A stretch of DNA of 64,000 nucleotides from Planctomycetota bacterium (GCA_022563885.1 JADFMM010000001.1:1-64000); one strand, 5' to 3'. Counted from the stretch's first letter, positions 55,093 through 64,000 are shown. Notes: generated from the letters alone by a model not told the origin. A program made the numbers and translations.

Positions 55093-55860
55093 ATGACCAC
55101 AGACCTTTTCTCAGTCCAAGATAAGACGGCGTTGTTCACCGGATCCAGTCAAGGGCTTGGCCTGGCCTTGGCCCAAGGGCTGGGTCGGGCCGGATCGACC
55201 ATCATTCTCAACGGCCGCGACCCCGACAGACTTGACAGAGCCGTTGAGTCCATGCGATCCACGGAGATCGCGGCGCATGGCTTCGCCTTCGACGTGAGCG
55301 ATGAAACGGCCGTCACAGAGGGCATCGGGTTAATTGAGTCGCAGGTAGGACCCATCGACATCCTGTTCAACAACGCAGGGATCATGGTCCGCAAAGAGTT
55401 GCATGCCTTTTCCTTGGCGGATTGGCAAGCCACGTTGGATGTCAATCTGACCGGCGCCTTCCTGGTCTCCAAATGCGTCGCGCAGGGAATGATCAAGCGG
55501 CGCGCCGGGAAGATCATCAATATATGCTCCATGCAGAGCGAGATGAGCCGACCCATGATCGCCCCCTATGCCGCCTCCAAGGGAGGACTCAAGATGCTGA
55601 CCCGCGGCATGGCGACCGATTGGGGAAAGTACAACATTCAAACGAACGGCCTGGGGCCGGGATACTTCAAGACAGAACTCACCAAGCCACTCTATGAAGA
55701 TCCGGAATTTGATGCCTGGCTCTGTCGCCGCACACCTGCCAAGCGTTGGGGCGAACTGGACGAACTGATCGGGGCCGCCCTGTTTCTCTCCTCCAAGGCC
55801 TCTGATTACGTCAACGGGCAGATTCTCTACGTCGACGGGGGCCTGTTGGCCTGCCTATAG
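55093..55860 (+). CDS. SDR oxidoreductase, gluconate 5-dehydrogenase-like
   Basis: A 255-residue short-chain dehydrogenase. Cofactor motif ALFTGSSQGLGLALAQGLGR, NNAGIM, catalytic Ser in INICSMQSEMS and YAASKGGLKMLTR with Tyr and Lys. The C-terminus, GPGYFKTELTKPLYEDPEFD, then WLCRRTPAKRWGELDELIGA, is typical of IdnO/gluconate 5-dehydrogenases. It probably interconverts a sugar acid and its keto form. Its TAG stop is immediately followed by a class B terminal repeat. Confidence 0.9.
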   Translation: MTTDLFSVQDKTALFTGSSQGLGLALAQGLGRAGSTIILNGRDPDRLDRAVESMRSTEIAAHGFAFDVSDETAVTEGIGLIESQVGPIDILFNNAGIMVRKELHAFSLADWQATLDVNLTGAFLVSKCVAQGMIKRRAGKIINICSMQSEMSRPMIAPYAASKGGLKMLTRGMATDWGKYNIQTNGLGPGYFKTELTKPLYEDPEFDAWLCRRTPAKRWGELDELIGAALFLSSKASDYVNGQILYVDGGLLACL

Positions 55861-55877
55861 GGATCGGCAAAAAACGG
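55859..55877 (+). repeat. Solo class B terminal repeat
   Basis: AGGGATCGGCAAAAAACGG, matching the outer end of class B elements, directly at the SDR stop codon. No matching other end was seen before B3 at 56110. It may be a remnant of a deleted element. The rest of the gap to 56067 shows no gene. Confidence 0.55.
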
Positions 55878-56067
55878 AACCCTGTCGGAACATCCCAGTT
55901 GACCATCGCATACGCCGGGTTGAAGGCGGATCAAAACCAGGAGCGGCCAAACCGGCCGATTAGATCTTCTAATAAGTTGGTCGAAAAGATAGTATTATTC
56001 AATGAATGGACGACCAAGTATCCGAATCTCATACACGGCAGCCAACGAGAAATCGGGCGGACTCCGT

Positions 56068-56805
56068 ATGAAAAGGCAGACAAAACGAAGACGGCGACAC
56101 GCGTCGCTAAGGGATCGGCAAGAAATAAGTTGGACAATGTGGGGTACTAGTGTGCCCCATGTTTGGTCGCGCCCGATTGAGCGAAACCACAGGCGTAGAG
56201 GTCCTACGTCGCGGATTTCGCGATTGAGAAGCGATCAAAGACGGGGTGCAATTGGGCATTCAAAAGTCCAAGTTATTCCTTGCCGTTCCCTAAGCGTACA
56301 GACGCCTCCCAAGGACTCGGCGAAGCGGCTAAGACGAGGGGCCGCTGTCGTGGTCGTTATAGGCCTGGTCACAATCGGAATCTTTATCATTGGCCGATGG
56401 GATAAAACGCGCCGAGTTCCAACCCTTCGGCAGAGCCAAGCGAAAGACATGCAGCGCACGACGACGACGCCCTCGCCGCCTCCTCGCTCAACTTCCGCAG
56501 CCCTTCCACTGACTCCCTTCAAACCTGATCATCCACTGAGCCGCGTGTTCACGGAAGAGGCTTTGGCTGTGGACACGATTGAAGTCGCAGAGATGACGAT
56601 CGCCGACCTCTACCTGGTTAACAATCGCATCCCCTCTCGGCTGGTTTCTATGGCACAACAGGCGGTAGACCGGGGACAAGCCGCCACCAACTACTTTCTG
56701 TTAAGCTGGGCGCACGACATCAACGGCGACACCGCCCAGGCGCTCATGGCCATTGAGACCGCGATCAAACTCGACCCCACAAATCTAAACTACCAGGCTG
56801 CGTAG
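56068..56805 (+). CDS. Membrane-anchored TPR protein carrying an in-frame class B repeat
   Basis: About 245 residues from MKRQTKRRRRHASL. Residues about 15-75 are encoded by repeat B3 (RDRQEISWTMWGTSVPHV to VIPCRSL) and have no stop codon. The original protein resumes with SVQTPPKDSAKRLRRG, then a membrane segment GAAVVVVIGLVTIGIFIIGR, a Thr/Pro-rich stretch (TTTTPSPPPRSTS), and one TPR-like unit near the C-terminus (NYFLLSWAHDINGDTAQALM, AIETAIKLDPTNLNYQ). The start is uncertain; a Met 22 codons upstream is possible. It lies 4 bp before the CRTAC1 gene and probably works with it. Confidence 0.6.
   Translation: MKRQTKRRRRHASLRDRQEISWTMWGTSVPHVWSRPIERNHRRRGPTSRISRLRSDQRRGAIGHSKVQVIPCRSLSVQTPPKDSAKRLRRGAAVVVVIGLVTIGIFIIGRWDKTRRVPTLRQSQAKDMQRTTTTPSPPPRSTSAALPLTPFKPDHPLSRVFTEEALAVDTIEVAEMTIADLYLVNNRIPSRLVSMAQQAVDRGQAATNYFLLSWAHDINGDTAQALMAIETAIKLDPTNLNYQAA
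56110..56291 (+). mobile_element. Repeat class B, copy B3 (182 bp) inside the TPR gene
   Basis: Bounded by AGGGATCGGCAAGAAATAAG and AGGGAACGGCAAGGAATAAC (inverted), flanked by TA on both sides. Element plus one TA equals 183 bp, or 61 codons, so the frame of the host gene is kept, and the frame is free of stops. Core hairpin CGTAG-N5-CTACG present. Confidence 0.85.
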
Positions 56806-56809
56806 GACC

Positions 56810-58541
56810 ATGTCAAAAGCAAACTCTCCCCCCAGTGACGCTCGACCGAGCGGTAAACGACCCGCTGGGCCTCTGTGCTGCGCGCTGACGCTCACACTGT
56901 GTGTCCTCTCTGACGTAGCTGCCGCAGACAACACGCCCCGCCTATCCGATGTCACGAGCCTCACTGGTATTACTTTTCAGCACTGCGACGGCTCAACGGG
57001 TCTCTATCGAATTCCCGAAGCCGCCGCCAGTGGCCTGGCCCTATTTGACTACAACGGAGACGGTCGAATCGACATCTACTTCCTCAGCGGGGCCTACCCA
57101 AAAGACTCTCATCAAGACACCGTTCCCCGAAATGCGCTCTATCGCAACGACGGGAATTGGAGGTTTACGGATGTCACCCAGGAGGCCGGCGTGGGTGACC
57201 CGGGGTTTGGTCTGGGGGTGGCCGTGGGCGACTACGACAACGATGGAGATCTGGACATCTATATCAACAATTTCGGACCCAACGTGCTCTATCAAAACAA
57301 CAGCGACGGCACCTTTACGGCAGTCACACACGAAGCAGGCGTCGTCCACGGGACACATATGGGGGCCGGGGCCAATTTTTTGGACATGGATATGGATGGC
57401 GACCTCGATCTCTATGTGTCGAGCTACACGGAATACAGCCGGGATAGGCATGTCCCCTCGGCACCCCACGGGTATCCTGTCTACCCGGGCCCCAGCCTCT
57501 ACACGTCCACGTACGAAGCCCTTTTTCGTAACAACAACGACGGCACATTCACCGATGTCAGCCAGGCCTCGGGCATCGCCTTCCAGCGGTGTCCGGGCAT
57601 GGGTACGATCTGTTCCGATTTCGACCGGGACGGGGACACCGACATCTTCGTCGCCAACGACACGCGACCCAACTTCCTTTTTCAAAACGACGGGTCCGGG
57701 CACTTTGAAGAGGTCGGATTGCTCTCAGGCATGGCCTTTGATGTGCATGGCAACCCTCAGGGAACCATGGGGATCGACCTGGGCGATATCGACAATGACG
57801 GCTGGCCGGATCTTTATGTCACCACCTATCAAAACGAGTGGGCATCGCTGCTCCGCAACTTAGGGGACGGCGTTCGAAGACGTCACCTTCACGTCGGGTG
57901 CCGGGATGAGTTCCCTGACGGATGTCACCTGGGGGATTGGCTTCGCTGACTTTGAAAACGACGGGGACCGTGATATCTTCGTCGCTTGCGGTCACGTCCA
58001 AGACAAGATTGATCTGTTTGATGACCGAACCACCTATCTCCAGACCAACCGGCTCTATAGGAACATCGGCAACGGCAAGTTTGTCGATGTATCGGACCGC
58101 AGCGGTGAGGGAATGAAGGTCAACCTCAGCAGCCGGGGCATAGGACTGGATGACCTGGACAATGACGGTGACGTCGATGTCGTCATTCTGAACTCTCGCC
58201 GGGAGCCTACACTATTGAGAAACGACACGCCTAATCAAGGCCATTGGCTGCAGACGACGCTTCAGGGCACCACCTCCAACCGGGATGGCATCGGCGCTCA
58301 GGTGAGGGTGTTCACGCAAGGCGTGATATTGTCCGATGAAGTCCACAGCGGACGGAGCTACCAGAGTCATTTTGGCACTCGCCTCTACTTTGGCTTAGGG
58401 AAGCAAGCTAGCATCGAGCGAATTGAGGTATTGTGGATAGGCGGAGGTAGGGATGCGTACGAGAATGTCAACGTGGATCAGCATGTCTTATTGATTGAAG
58501 GTGAATCCACGGCCAGACCGATCGGTCCGGCGAAAGACTGA
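56810..58541 (+). pseudogene. CRTAC1/ASPIC-UnbV (FG-GAP/VCBS repeat) protein, frameshifted
   Basis: A secreted beta-propeller protein in two frames. Part one (56810 to about 57873) has a signal region (CCALTLTLCVLSDVAAA) and FG-GAP repeats with Ca-binding loops (DYNGDGRIDIYF, DYDNDGDLDIYI, DMDMDGDLDLYV, DFDRDGDTDIFV, DIDNDGWPDLYV). After NLGDG a shift of one base (net) occurs and the second frame continues FEDVTFTSGAGMSSLTDVT, FADFENDGDRDIFVACGHV, DLDNDGDVDVVILNSRREPT and the ASPIC/UnbV end (DGIGAQVRVFTQG, SYQSHFGTRLYFGLGK). Either a disrupted gene or an assembly error. Confidence 0.85.
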
Positions 58542-58599
58542 ACGCGATAGCCTGGTGGCACTCGGATTCGAGGCGTCACAAAGCGCCTGCTTGTGCGTG

Positions 58600-58985
58600 C
58601 AAGCGACCTCGTCCAGCAGCATCAGATCACCGGCAAAAACCCGCACCTGGGCTCCGATACCATCCCGATTGGTCTGAACACCTCGGAGCTGCACCTGAAG
58701 CCAATGCCCGGGTGAGGGCGTGTGGTTTCTCAAAAGCGTGGGTTTATCACAGGAATCGAGAATCACCACATCGATATCTCCGTCTCCGTCCAAATCGTCA
58801 AATCCGGCGCCCCGACTCACGTGATTCACCTACAAACCCGTGCCGGCATGCTCGGAGATACTCGTATAGTGACCGGCCCCCTTGTTCTCGTAGAGGATAT
58901 TAAGTTGTCGGTAGGTGCTACGGTTGTCGTAGTGTTCGATGTGGGGCTGCAAATGGCCACAGGCAACAATAATTGTCGCAACTTG
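58600..58985 (-). pseudogene. Inverted fragment of a second CRTAC1/ASPIC-UnbV gene
   Basis: On the minus strand the sequence reads IVACGHLQPHIEHYDNRSTY, NILYENKGAGHYTSISEHAG, then a TAG stop, then SRGAGFDDLDGDGDIDVVIL, NHTPSPGHWLQVQLRG, DGIGAQVRVFAGDLMLLDEV. This matches the C-terminal third of the neighbouring gene but is not identical, so it is a paralogue rather than a fresh copy. Both ends and the middle are broken. Confidence 0.8.
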
Positions 58986-59063
58986 TTTGAACAATATTTT
59001 CACTACAAAAATCCTCTTCTGAGAGCTGACTTCAAGATCATAACGGTTTACCGCTATTCTCTT

Positions 59064-60328
59064 TCAATTCTTCGTGGTATTTTCGGCGTGGCGATTATGA
59101 GCGATTTCGGATTCACACGCACCAACATCATAACCCGAAAGTTGTGGCACCTGCGCCCCATAAAAATCTCGTTCTCCTATCTCGATTCCAAAAAGAGAGC
59201 GTAGGTCAAGCCCAGAATCGATCATGGGTGAATCTGCGAGAAGCATGTAAGCGGTCATCGATTGTAATTTAGCGGGATCACCTATGGTTGCGCCTCCACC
59301 CACTTTGGCCAATCTTGGCTCCATGTGGAAGCCAACTGGAGCACCCTTAAGTGTCTCCTGCCCTGTCGCGCTACGCCAGCCTGATAGACTGCTGTACACT
59401 ATTCCATTCCATTTGATTTCGGGATGTTCGCCCGCTGTCCAGTAACAATCGCCCTTGAAACTCCAGCCAGCGGCAGGGCGCGGTATATCAACAACATGTT
59501 TCCCTGGAGCAGTGACAATGATGTTGTTATAAATCTCCGAATTATGGACGTGTGAAATGCTGGGTTCGTCAGAAATTTCGCCGATCCCGGCTCCAGTTGT
59601 TTTGGCAGAAACATGGAGGGTGTTGTTATACACCCTCGTGTTCTGGATCCCGCCATGGGAACGGGTGGACCGGAAATAAATGGCTCCATAGCCTCCAATC
59701 TGGCCATCATTCTCGCTGATGTTGTAGCGGACAATGTTGTCCTTAAACGCGCTGGCACCTTTGAATTGATAGAGACCGTAACCAGCCCCATAGTTGTCAT
59801 GAGAATAGTTGTATTGCAGGGTGGAATTGACGCAGCCACCATCGAGATCAAAACCGCCACCGTCTAGTGTTCCTGTCTTGTTGTGATGAGATTCGCAAAA
59901 CTGAATGACAACATTGCTGCTTTCCCATGCCCAAATGCCGATCGGCCCGCCTGCTGTACTTCTGTTGAGTTCCCCATTGTTGAACGCTTCGCAATACTCA
60001 ATGACGGCGCCATCCACTCCGGATATGACAATTCCAGTTCCGGAATGACCCTTCTTCTCCGGAATGCCGCGATTGTCGAACACTTTGCAATTGCCAATGT
60101 AAACATTTTTATGAGAGCGTCGGCCATGAGCCGATGGAAAATGACCGTACCGCCGGTTGAGTCCGTCGCACCAGAACCAACGAAATTCAGATTCTGGACC
60201 ACGAGCCCAGCGCAGTTGAAGGCCCATAGCCCCTCATTGCTGCCCGAACAAATCGTAGCACGTCCCTCGCCGTACGAAGTCACTGTGACCGGATGATTGA
60301 GGGCGCCGCTATCCTTGCCATCAAACAT
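59064..60328 (-). pseudogene. Right-handed beta-helix (parallel beta-helix repeat) protein, frameshifted and N-terminally truncated
   Basis: The first frame, from 60328, reads HPVTVTSYGEGRATICSGSN, LVVQNLNFVGSGATDSTGG, IFHRLMADA. Near 60110 the reading moves to the frame that continues HKNVYIGNCKVFDNRGIPEK, GIVISGVDGAVIEYCEAFNN, VVIQFCESHHNKTGTLDGGG and ends SGYDVGACESEIAH. Such proteins are secreted polysaccharide-binding or -lyase-like. The usual N-terminus with signal peptide is absent. The DNA is AT-richer than most of the window. Confidence 0.8.
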
Positions 60329-60841
60329 TTTCTTTTCATCATTTTGTGACTTCCTCCATTCAAAACATTACGAAAGAAGGTTGTCCTACTCAATAATTCG
60401 AACTTGCTTAATTCCAACACCTTATGTAAGCTTTCTGAATATCCATTAAGAATGAATTCTATGGGAATATTCGGGGCAAGCAATATTGAAAATACTCACC
60501 AGGCTCATCTCTGAGTGACCGCTTGATCATTAACGCAGGATGGGGTCCCCACAGAGAAAGTCTCTTCATATGACAGAATCTCTAGCCCAGGGCCATCCTC
60601 ATCAAAGGACAAGCCACTGCCAAAACGCCTTTGAGATATCAGATTGCATCTAACATTCTGAGAAGTAACTTCTGAAAGACCAGCGACCTAGCACCCATGA
60701 ATAATTACACCGCAGTCACAGCTTCCTTATTAAAAATGCTACCTTGCAAAATATGGGTGAACGCGCTACGGTATTTCCTCTTGGACACACGATTAGGATA
60801 CTTGGTTTGGCCAGACATAGGGTTTTTTCCGCGACCATAAA
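60329..60841. other. AT-rich intergenic region
   Basis: Around 510 bp without a supportable gene between the broken beta-helix gene and the sirtuin. It may contain decayed sequence from the beta-helix gene's 5' end (60329-60480). No repeats of class A or B. Confidence 0.4.
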
Positions 60842-61579
60842 ATGCAGACCTTGAAATCGCTCATCGATACCCATGAACGTATCACCGTTTTTACGGGGGC
60901 GGGTATCAGTACGGAGTCGGGAATTCCCGACTTCCGGAGCCCGGGCGGGGTATGGACGAAGTACCAGCCGATCGCGTTCGAGGACTTCATGGCCTCGGAG
61001 GAGATGCGGCGGGAGTCGTGGCGGCGGAAAATGGGATTGGACAAGGTGCTTCAGAAGTCGAAGCCGAACCGCGGACATCACGCGATTGTGGAACTCGTGC
61101 GGCGAGGAAAAGTCTTTAGCATTATCACTCAGAACATCGACAACCTTCATGAGGATTCGGGCGTCGATGCGGAACAGATCATTGAGTTGCCCGGAAACAG
61201 TACCTATGCGTCGTGCCTGGACTGCAAGAAGCGGTTCGAGTTGGCGCCGATCTTCGAGGCCTTTGGGCAGGATGAAACGTTGCCGGTTTGCGATGCGTGC
61301 GACGGAATCGTGAAGACGGCGACGATATCGTTCGGTCAATCGATGCCGGAACATGAGATGGACCGTGCGCAGGAGGCGACGCTACAGTGCGATCTGTTTC
61401 TCGCGATTGGATCGTCGCTCGTCGTGTATCCCGCGGCAGATTTTCCGGTTATGGCGCAGCAGAACGGCGCGAAGCTGGTCATTTTGAATCGCGAAGCGAC
61501 GCCGCTGGACTCCTATGCCGCTTTGGTTGTGAACGATGAGATCGGGCCGGCCCTGGGCGAGGCGGTGGGCGTGGAGTAG
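60842..61579 (+). CDS. SIR2-family protein with Pro in place of the catalytic His
   Basis: A 245-residue sirtuin-type protein. NAD-binding motifs are intact: ITVFTGAGISTESGIPDFRS, FSIITQNIDNLHEDSG, LAIGSSLVVYPAADFPVMAQ. Two zinc CxxC pairs are present (CLDC and CDAC). The catalytic-His position, ELHGN in active sirtuins, reads ELPGN: residue 117, codon CCC at 61190-61192. This is a single-base change from CAC. The Ile-Pro-Asp-Phe-Arg motif is normal. It may be inactive as a deacylase or carry a different NAD activity. Next to degenerate genes. Confidence 0.9.
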   Translation: MQTLKSLIDTHERITVFTGAGISTESGIPDFRSPGGVWTKYQPIAFEDFMASEEMRRESWRRKMGLDKVLQKSKPNRGHHAIVELVRRGKVFSIITQNIDNLHEDSGVDAEQIIELPGNSTYASCLDCKKRFELAPIFEAFGQDETLPVCDACDGIVKTATISFGQSMPEHEMDRAQEATLQCDLFLAIGSSLVVYPAADFPVMAQQNGAKLVILNREATPLDSYAALVVNDEIGPALGEAVGVE

Positions 61580-61667
61580 GGTGTCTCCCCAGTACTCTTG
61601 CACACGCGTTCTCCTGTATACTTTCGCCTGGTGTGTTGCACTCAAGCGTGACGCGTTCCAGCGAGTG

Positions 61668-62063
61668 ATGAATCATCACGAGGACAACCATCTCGATGAG
61701 ATCCCACGGCTGACCGGTGGCCGAGGCGCGGACGTCATTATCGAGAACCTCGCGAACGTCAATCTCGGCAAAGATCTCGGTGCGCTCGCGACCAGGGGCC
61801 GAGTCGTGGTCGTCGGCAGCCGGGGCGAAGTCACGATCGATCCGCGCCACCTCATGATGCGGGACGCGGAGGTCCGTGGCATGGCGCTGATGAATATCTC
61901 GGACCGGGAGCGTGACAGCATCCACGCCGCGATCCACATCGGACTAGAAAACGGCACGCTTAACCCCGTCGTCAGCCGCGAGATGTCCCTCGCCGACGCC
62001 GCCCAGGCGCACCACGCAGTGATTGAGTCGAGTACGCACGGAAAAATAGTCCTCATCCCCTAG
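61668..62063 (+). pseudogene. Zinc-type alcohol dehydrogenase/quinone oxidoreductase, C-terminal fragment
   Basis: About 131 residues matching the C-terminal 40% of NADPH:quinone-oxidoreductase-like proteins: LTGGRGADVIIENLANVNLG, LATRGRVVVVGSRGEVTIDP, LMMRDAEVRGMALMN, ADAAQAHHAVIESSTHGKIV. The catalytic and early Rossmann parts are missing; upstream sequence does not continue the family. Confidence 0.75.
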
Positions 62064-62252
62064 AACCCCACAGTACCTCGTGCGGTGCAAATAGTAATCT
62101 CGCATAAGTCCTTCTGTGGAATTGCCATAAGGGCGTGTCGGATGAAAGTATTTGCCTGTTGGATGATGATTTCGTAGCGTATGCGGCTAAACAACAGCCA
62201 GCGGATGAGGGGGGCGGCCAAGGCAAAGCGGCTCAGTCTGATGATGCTGGAA
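62064..62252. other. Short intergenic region
   Basis: No gene or hairpin that I can support; the GH2 stop and the dehydrogenase-fragment end face each other here. Confidence 0.4.
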
Positions 62253-64000
62253 TCATTTGCTGTTTGCGATCGACGTGATCGCTACCTCGGCAGATTCAAG
62301 GCCCTGAGACGCCGCATGTAGTGTGATAGGTCCTGCTCTCTGCGATGATTTGACGATGGCCAGGCAGCGGCCCTGATAGGCTCTTCGGCGCGGCTGCCGG
62401 AAACTCTCGGTGCTTCGTGGATTCGAACTGCCCACCGCAATAATTGTGCCGGGACCCTGGATGCCAAACTCAATGAGATTTTGGGCTTTGGGGTGACGGG
62501 TTCCGTTCTTGTCGAGCAGTTCGACTGTAATGTACGACAAGTCCTGTCCATCCGCTCGGATCTCCATTCGATCTGCAATCAGTTTGATTCTCGTGGCGTG
62601 TTCTGCCGTTCGGAGTTGCCAAGAAGCAAGCTTCTTACCGCCCTCATAGCCAATCGCTACGAGCGTGCCCGGCTGGTAGGGTACCTGCCATTTGGCGGTC
62701 CATTCTGTGCCACGATTGGTTTCTTGGGTCCCAAGTGACCTATCATTTAGGATCAGTTCCACTTTCTCATAGGCAGAGTAAACGATCACTTCAAGAGACT
62801 CTCCCCCATGGCCAGGCCAATTCCAGTCCGCTACCACATCGTGCCAGTTCCATTTGCTCCAACTCTTCTTGCCGGGGACCATCGCAAAGGAGGGTTGCGG
62901 TGGCTTTACGAAAATCGAGAGCGGGCTACCCTCCCGGTGTTGCCAGAGGGCATCGCGGTAATAGGACTGCGGCCGTTTGAAACCACATATATCGATGTCA
63001 CCACAAAAGGCCTGGTGCCACGGGTAGAAATTGTCCCTATGGAGATACCCCAACCAGCCGATGCTTGCTTCACCGAGATAATCAAAACCAGTCCAGACGT
63101 AATCACCAAATACATAGGGATAGTCTAATACGTTCATCCAGGCCCCGAATGCCGCAAGCGGGTATGATTCCGAACAGTACATGATTCGATCCGGGACACG
63201 GTCCCGATCCAGTTCAAAGATGCTCTTCTTGCCGTGATCTCCCCCGAACGCATAGTTGTACCCGGCAATATCCAGGGTGGCAAAAAAAGAGTCTTTGTCG
63301 GGTCCGAGATTATTGGCGGCGGCGGTGACGGGGCGGGTTGGATCTAAGGCATGCACATAATTCGTCAATTCCTGTGAGACTGAAACTCCCCCGGGCGTCG
63401 CCATCTCCTTGATCTCGTTACCGGTACTCCACATGAATATCGAAGGATGATTGCGGTCACGCAGTACCATGCTTGCGATATCCCTTTTCCACCATTCCTT
63501 AAAGTAGAGATGGTAGTCTTGCGGCCAATTCTGAACTTCCCACATATCAAAGGCTTCATCAATCACAAGTAATCCCAACCGGTCACAGGCATCCAGAAAC
63601 GCTTCGGAGGGAGGATTGTGCGCACAGCGGATGGAATTGTAGCCGCTCGCCTTCATTAACTCCACGCGTCGTTCTTCTGCTCGGTCATAGGCCGCCGCAC
63701 CCAGGGGACCGTTACCGTGATGCATGCAAGCGCCCTTTATCATGATCGACTGGCCGTTGAGTAGCAGACCCTTCTCTGCACTGAATTCGATGCTGCGAAT
63801 ACCGAAGGGTGTTTCAATCCGATCCAACAGAGCGCGACCGCTTGAATCCGAGCGATCAATGACCTCTGTCACGGCCGTGTAAAGAACCGGCGTGTCCGTT
63901 GACCAGAGCGCCGGCGAATGGACCTGCAAATCCTGACGAAGCTCCGTTTTGTCGCCGGCCGGCAGCAGCTGCTGGGTGGTGACGGTAGCTGCCTGCATGC
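62253..64000 (-). CDS. Glycoside hydrolase family 2 (beta-galactosidase-like), partial
   Basis: More than 580 residues; the 5' end lies beyond the window. The Ig-like domain (ALWSTDTPVLYTAVTEV, ETPFGIRSIEFSAEKGLLLN) is followed by the TIM barrel: GACMHHGNGPLGAAAYDRAE, YNSIRCAHNPPSEAFLDACD, acid/base Glu in IFMWSTGNEIKEM, nucleophile Glu in IMYCSESYPLAAFG, WTGFDYLGEASIGW. C-terminal beta domains include SLEVIVYSAYEKVELILNDR. It likely releases terminal sugars from plant or algal polysaccharides, and fits the nearby broken beta-helix gene. Confidence 0.92.
   Translation of the reverse strand, partial: MQAATVTTQQLLPAGDKTELRQDLQVHSPALWSTDTPVLYTAVTEVIDRSDSSGRALLDRIETPFGIRSIEFSAEKGLLLNGQSIMIKGACMHHGNGPLGAAAYDRAEERRVELMKASGYNSIRCAHNPPSEAFLDACDRLGLLVIDEAFDMWEVQNWPQDYHLYFKEWWKRDIASMVLRDRNHPSIFMWSTGNEIKEMATPGGVSVSQELTNYVHALDPTRPVTAAANNLGPDKDSFFATLDIAGYNYAFGGDHGKKSIFELDRDRVPDRIMYCSESYPLAAFGAWMNVLDYPYVFGDYVWTGFDYLGEASIGWLGYLHRDNFYPWHQAFCGDIDICGFKRPQSYYRDALWQHREGSPLSIFVKPPQPSFAMVPGKKSWSKWNWHDVVADWNWPGHGGESLEVIVYSAYEKVELILNDRSLGTQETNRGTEWTAKWQVPYQPGTLVAIGYEGGKKLASWQLRTAEHATRIKLIADRMEIRADGQDLSYITVELLDKNGTRHPKAQNLIEFGIQGPGTIIAVGSSNPRSTESFRQPRRRAYQGRCLAIVKSSQRAGPITLHAASQGLESAEVAITSIANSK

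Noticed and set aside
330-56291. Repeats as REP elements moved by a RAYT transposase
   Set aside because: REPs are much shorter and have GTAG beside the hairpin; here GTAG is part of the stem and the units have long terminal inverted repeats.
60716-61354. 212-residue minus-strand frame
   Set aside because: It is antisense to the sirtuin gene, which has clear family motifs.

Overview
The window reads like a chromosome segment of an uncultivated Gram-negative bacterium. There is a type II secretion/type IV pilus-like operon with an outer-membrane secretin. Several secreted PQQ-type beta-propellers, a lipoprotein peroxiredoxin, a CRTAC1/ASPIC-UnbV protein, a DUF3179 protein and a COG3635 phosphoglycerate-mutase-like gene sit beside hom and lysC. 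This gene mix is common in PVC-type and neighbouring candidate phyla; a finer assignment is not supported. No rRNA, tRNA or CRISPR array was seen.

Layout. 0.15-1.2 kb: a DUF4143-type ATPase gene split by a 180-bp repeat. 1.2-11.7 kb: a peroxiredoxin, then a minus-strand group that could form an aromatic acid pathway (chorismate-lyase-like enzyme, flavoprotein, small permease, PaaK-like ligase, DUF3179 protein, GT4 glycosyltransferase), preceded by a second ligase with an aldehyde dehydrogenase. 12-14 kb: an AT-richer pair, YgfZ-TPR and an A-type Fe-S carrier. 14.4-22.9 kb: three PQQ propellers, a thioesterase and a TAXI-type TRAP transporter. 23.2-29.2 kb, plus strand: Mrp-DUF971, folE, folB, folK, an odd QueC homologue and lon. 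29.2-33.1 kb, minus strand: hom, a likely homoserine kinase, lysC. 33.7-45.8 kb, minus strand: gspE-F-G-H-I, a PilX-like prepilin, pilMN, pilO and a secretin, followed by a response regulator and a multi-PAS sensor kinase. 45.8-48 kb: repeat-rich DNA and a secreted YSPYAFG-repeat protein. 48-55.9 kb: HNH nuclease, HU, ribF, rnr, dapF, mtnP, SDR. 56-64 kb: a decaying accessory region with broken CRTAC1, beta-helix and dehydrogenase genes, a sirtuin lacking its catalytic His, and a GH2 glycosidase running off the end.

The most unusual feature is a family of short repeats, about 180-182 bp long, in at least six near-complete copies plus fragments. They fall into two classes with different terminal inverted repeats but the same internal hairpin core. 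One copy splits a gene, one sits in frame inside a TPR-protein gene and is translatable, and several begin exactly inside stop codons. The second main point is the putative 4-hydroxybenzoate-like pathway at 1.9-11.7 kb.
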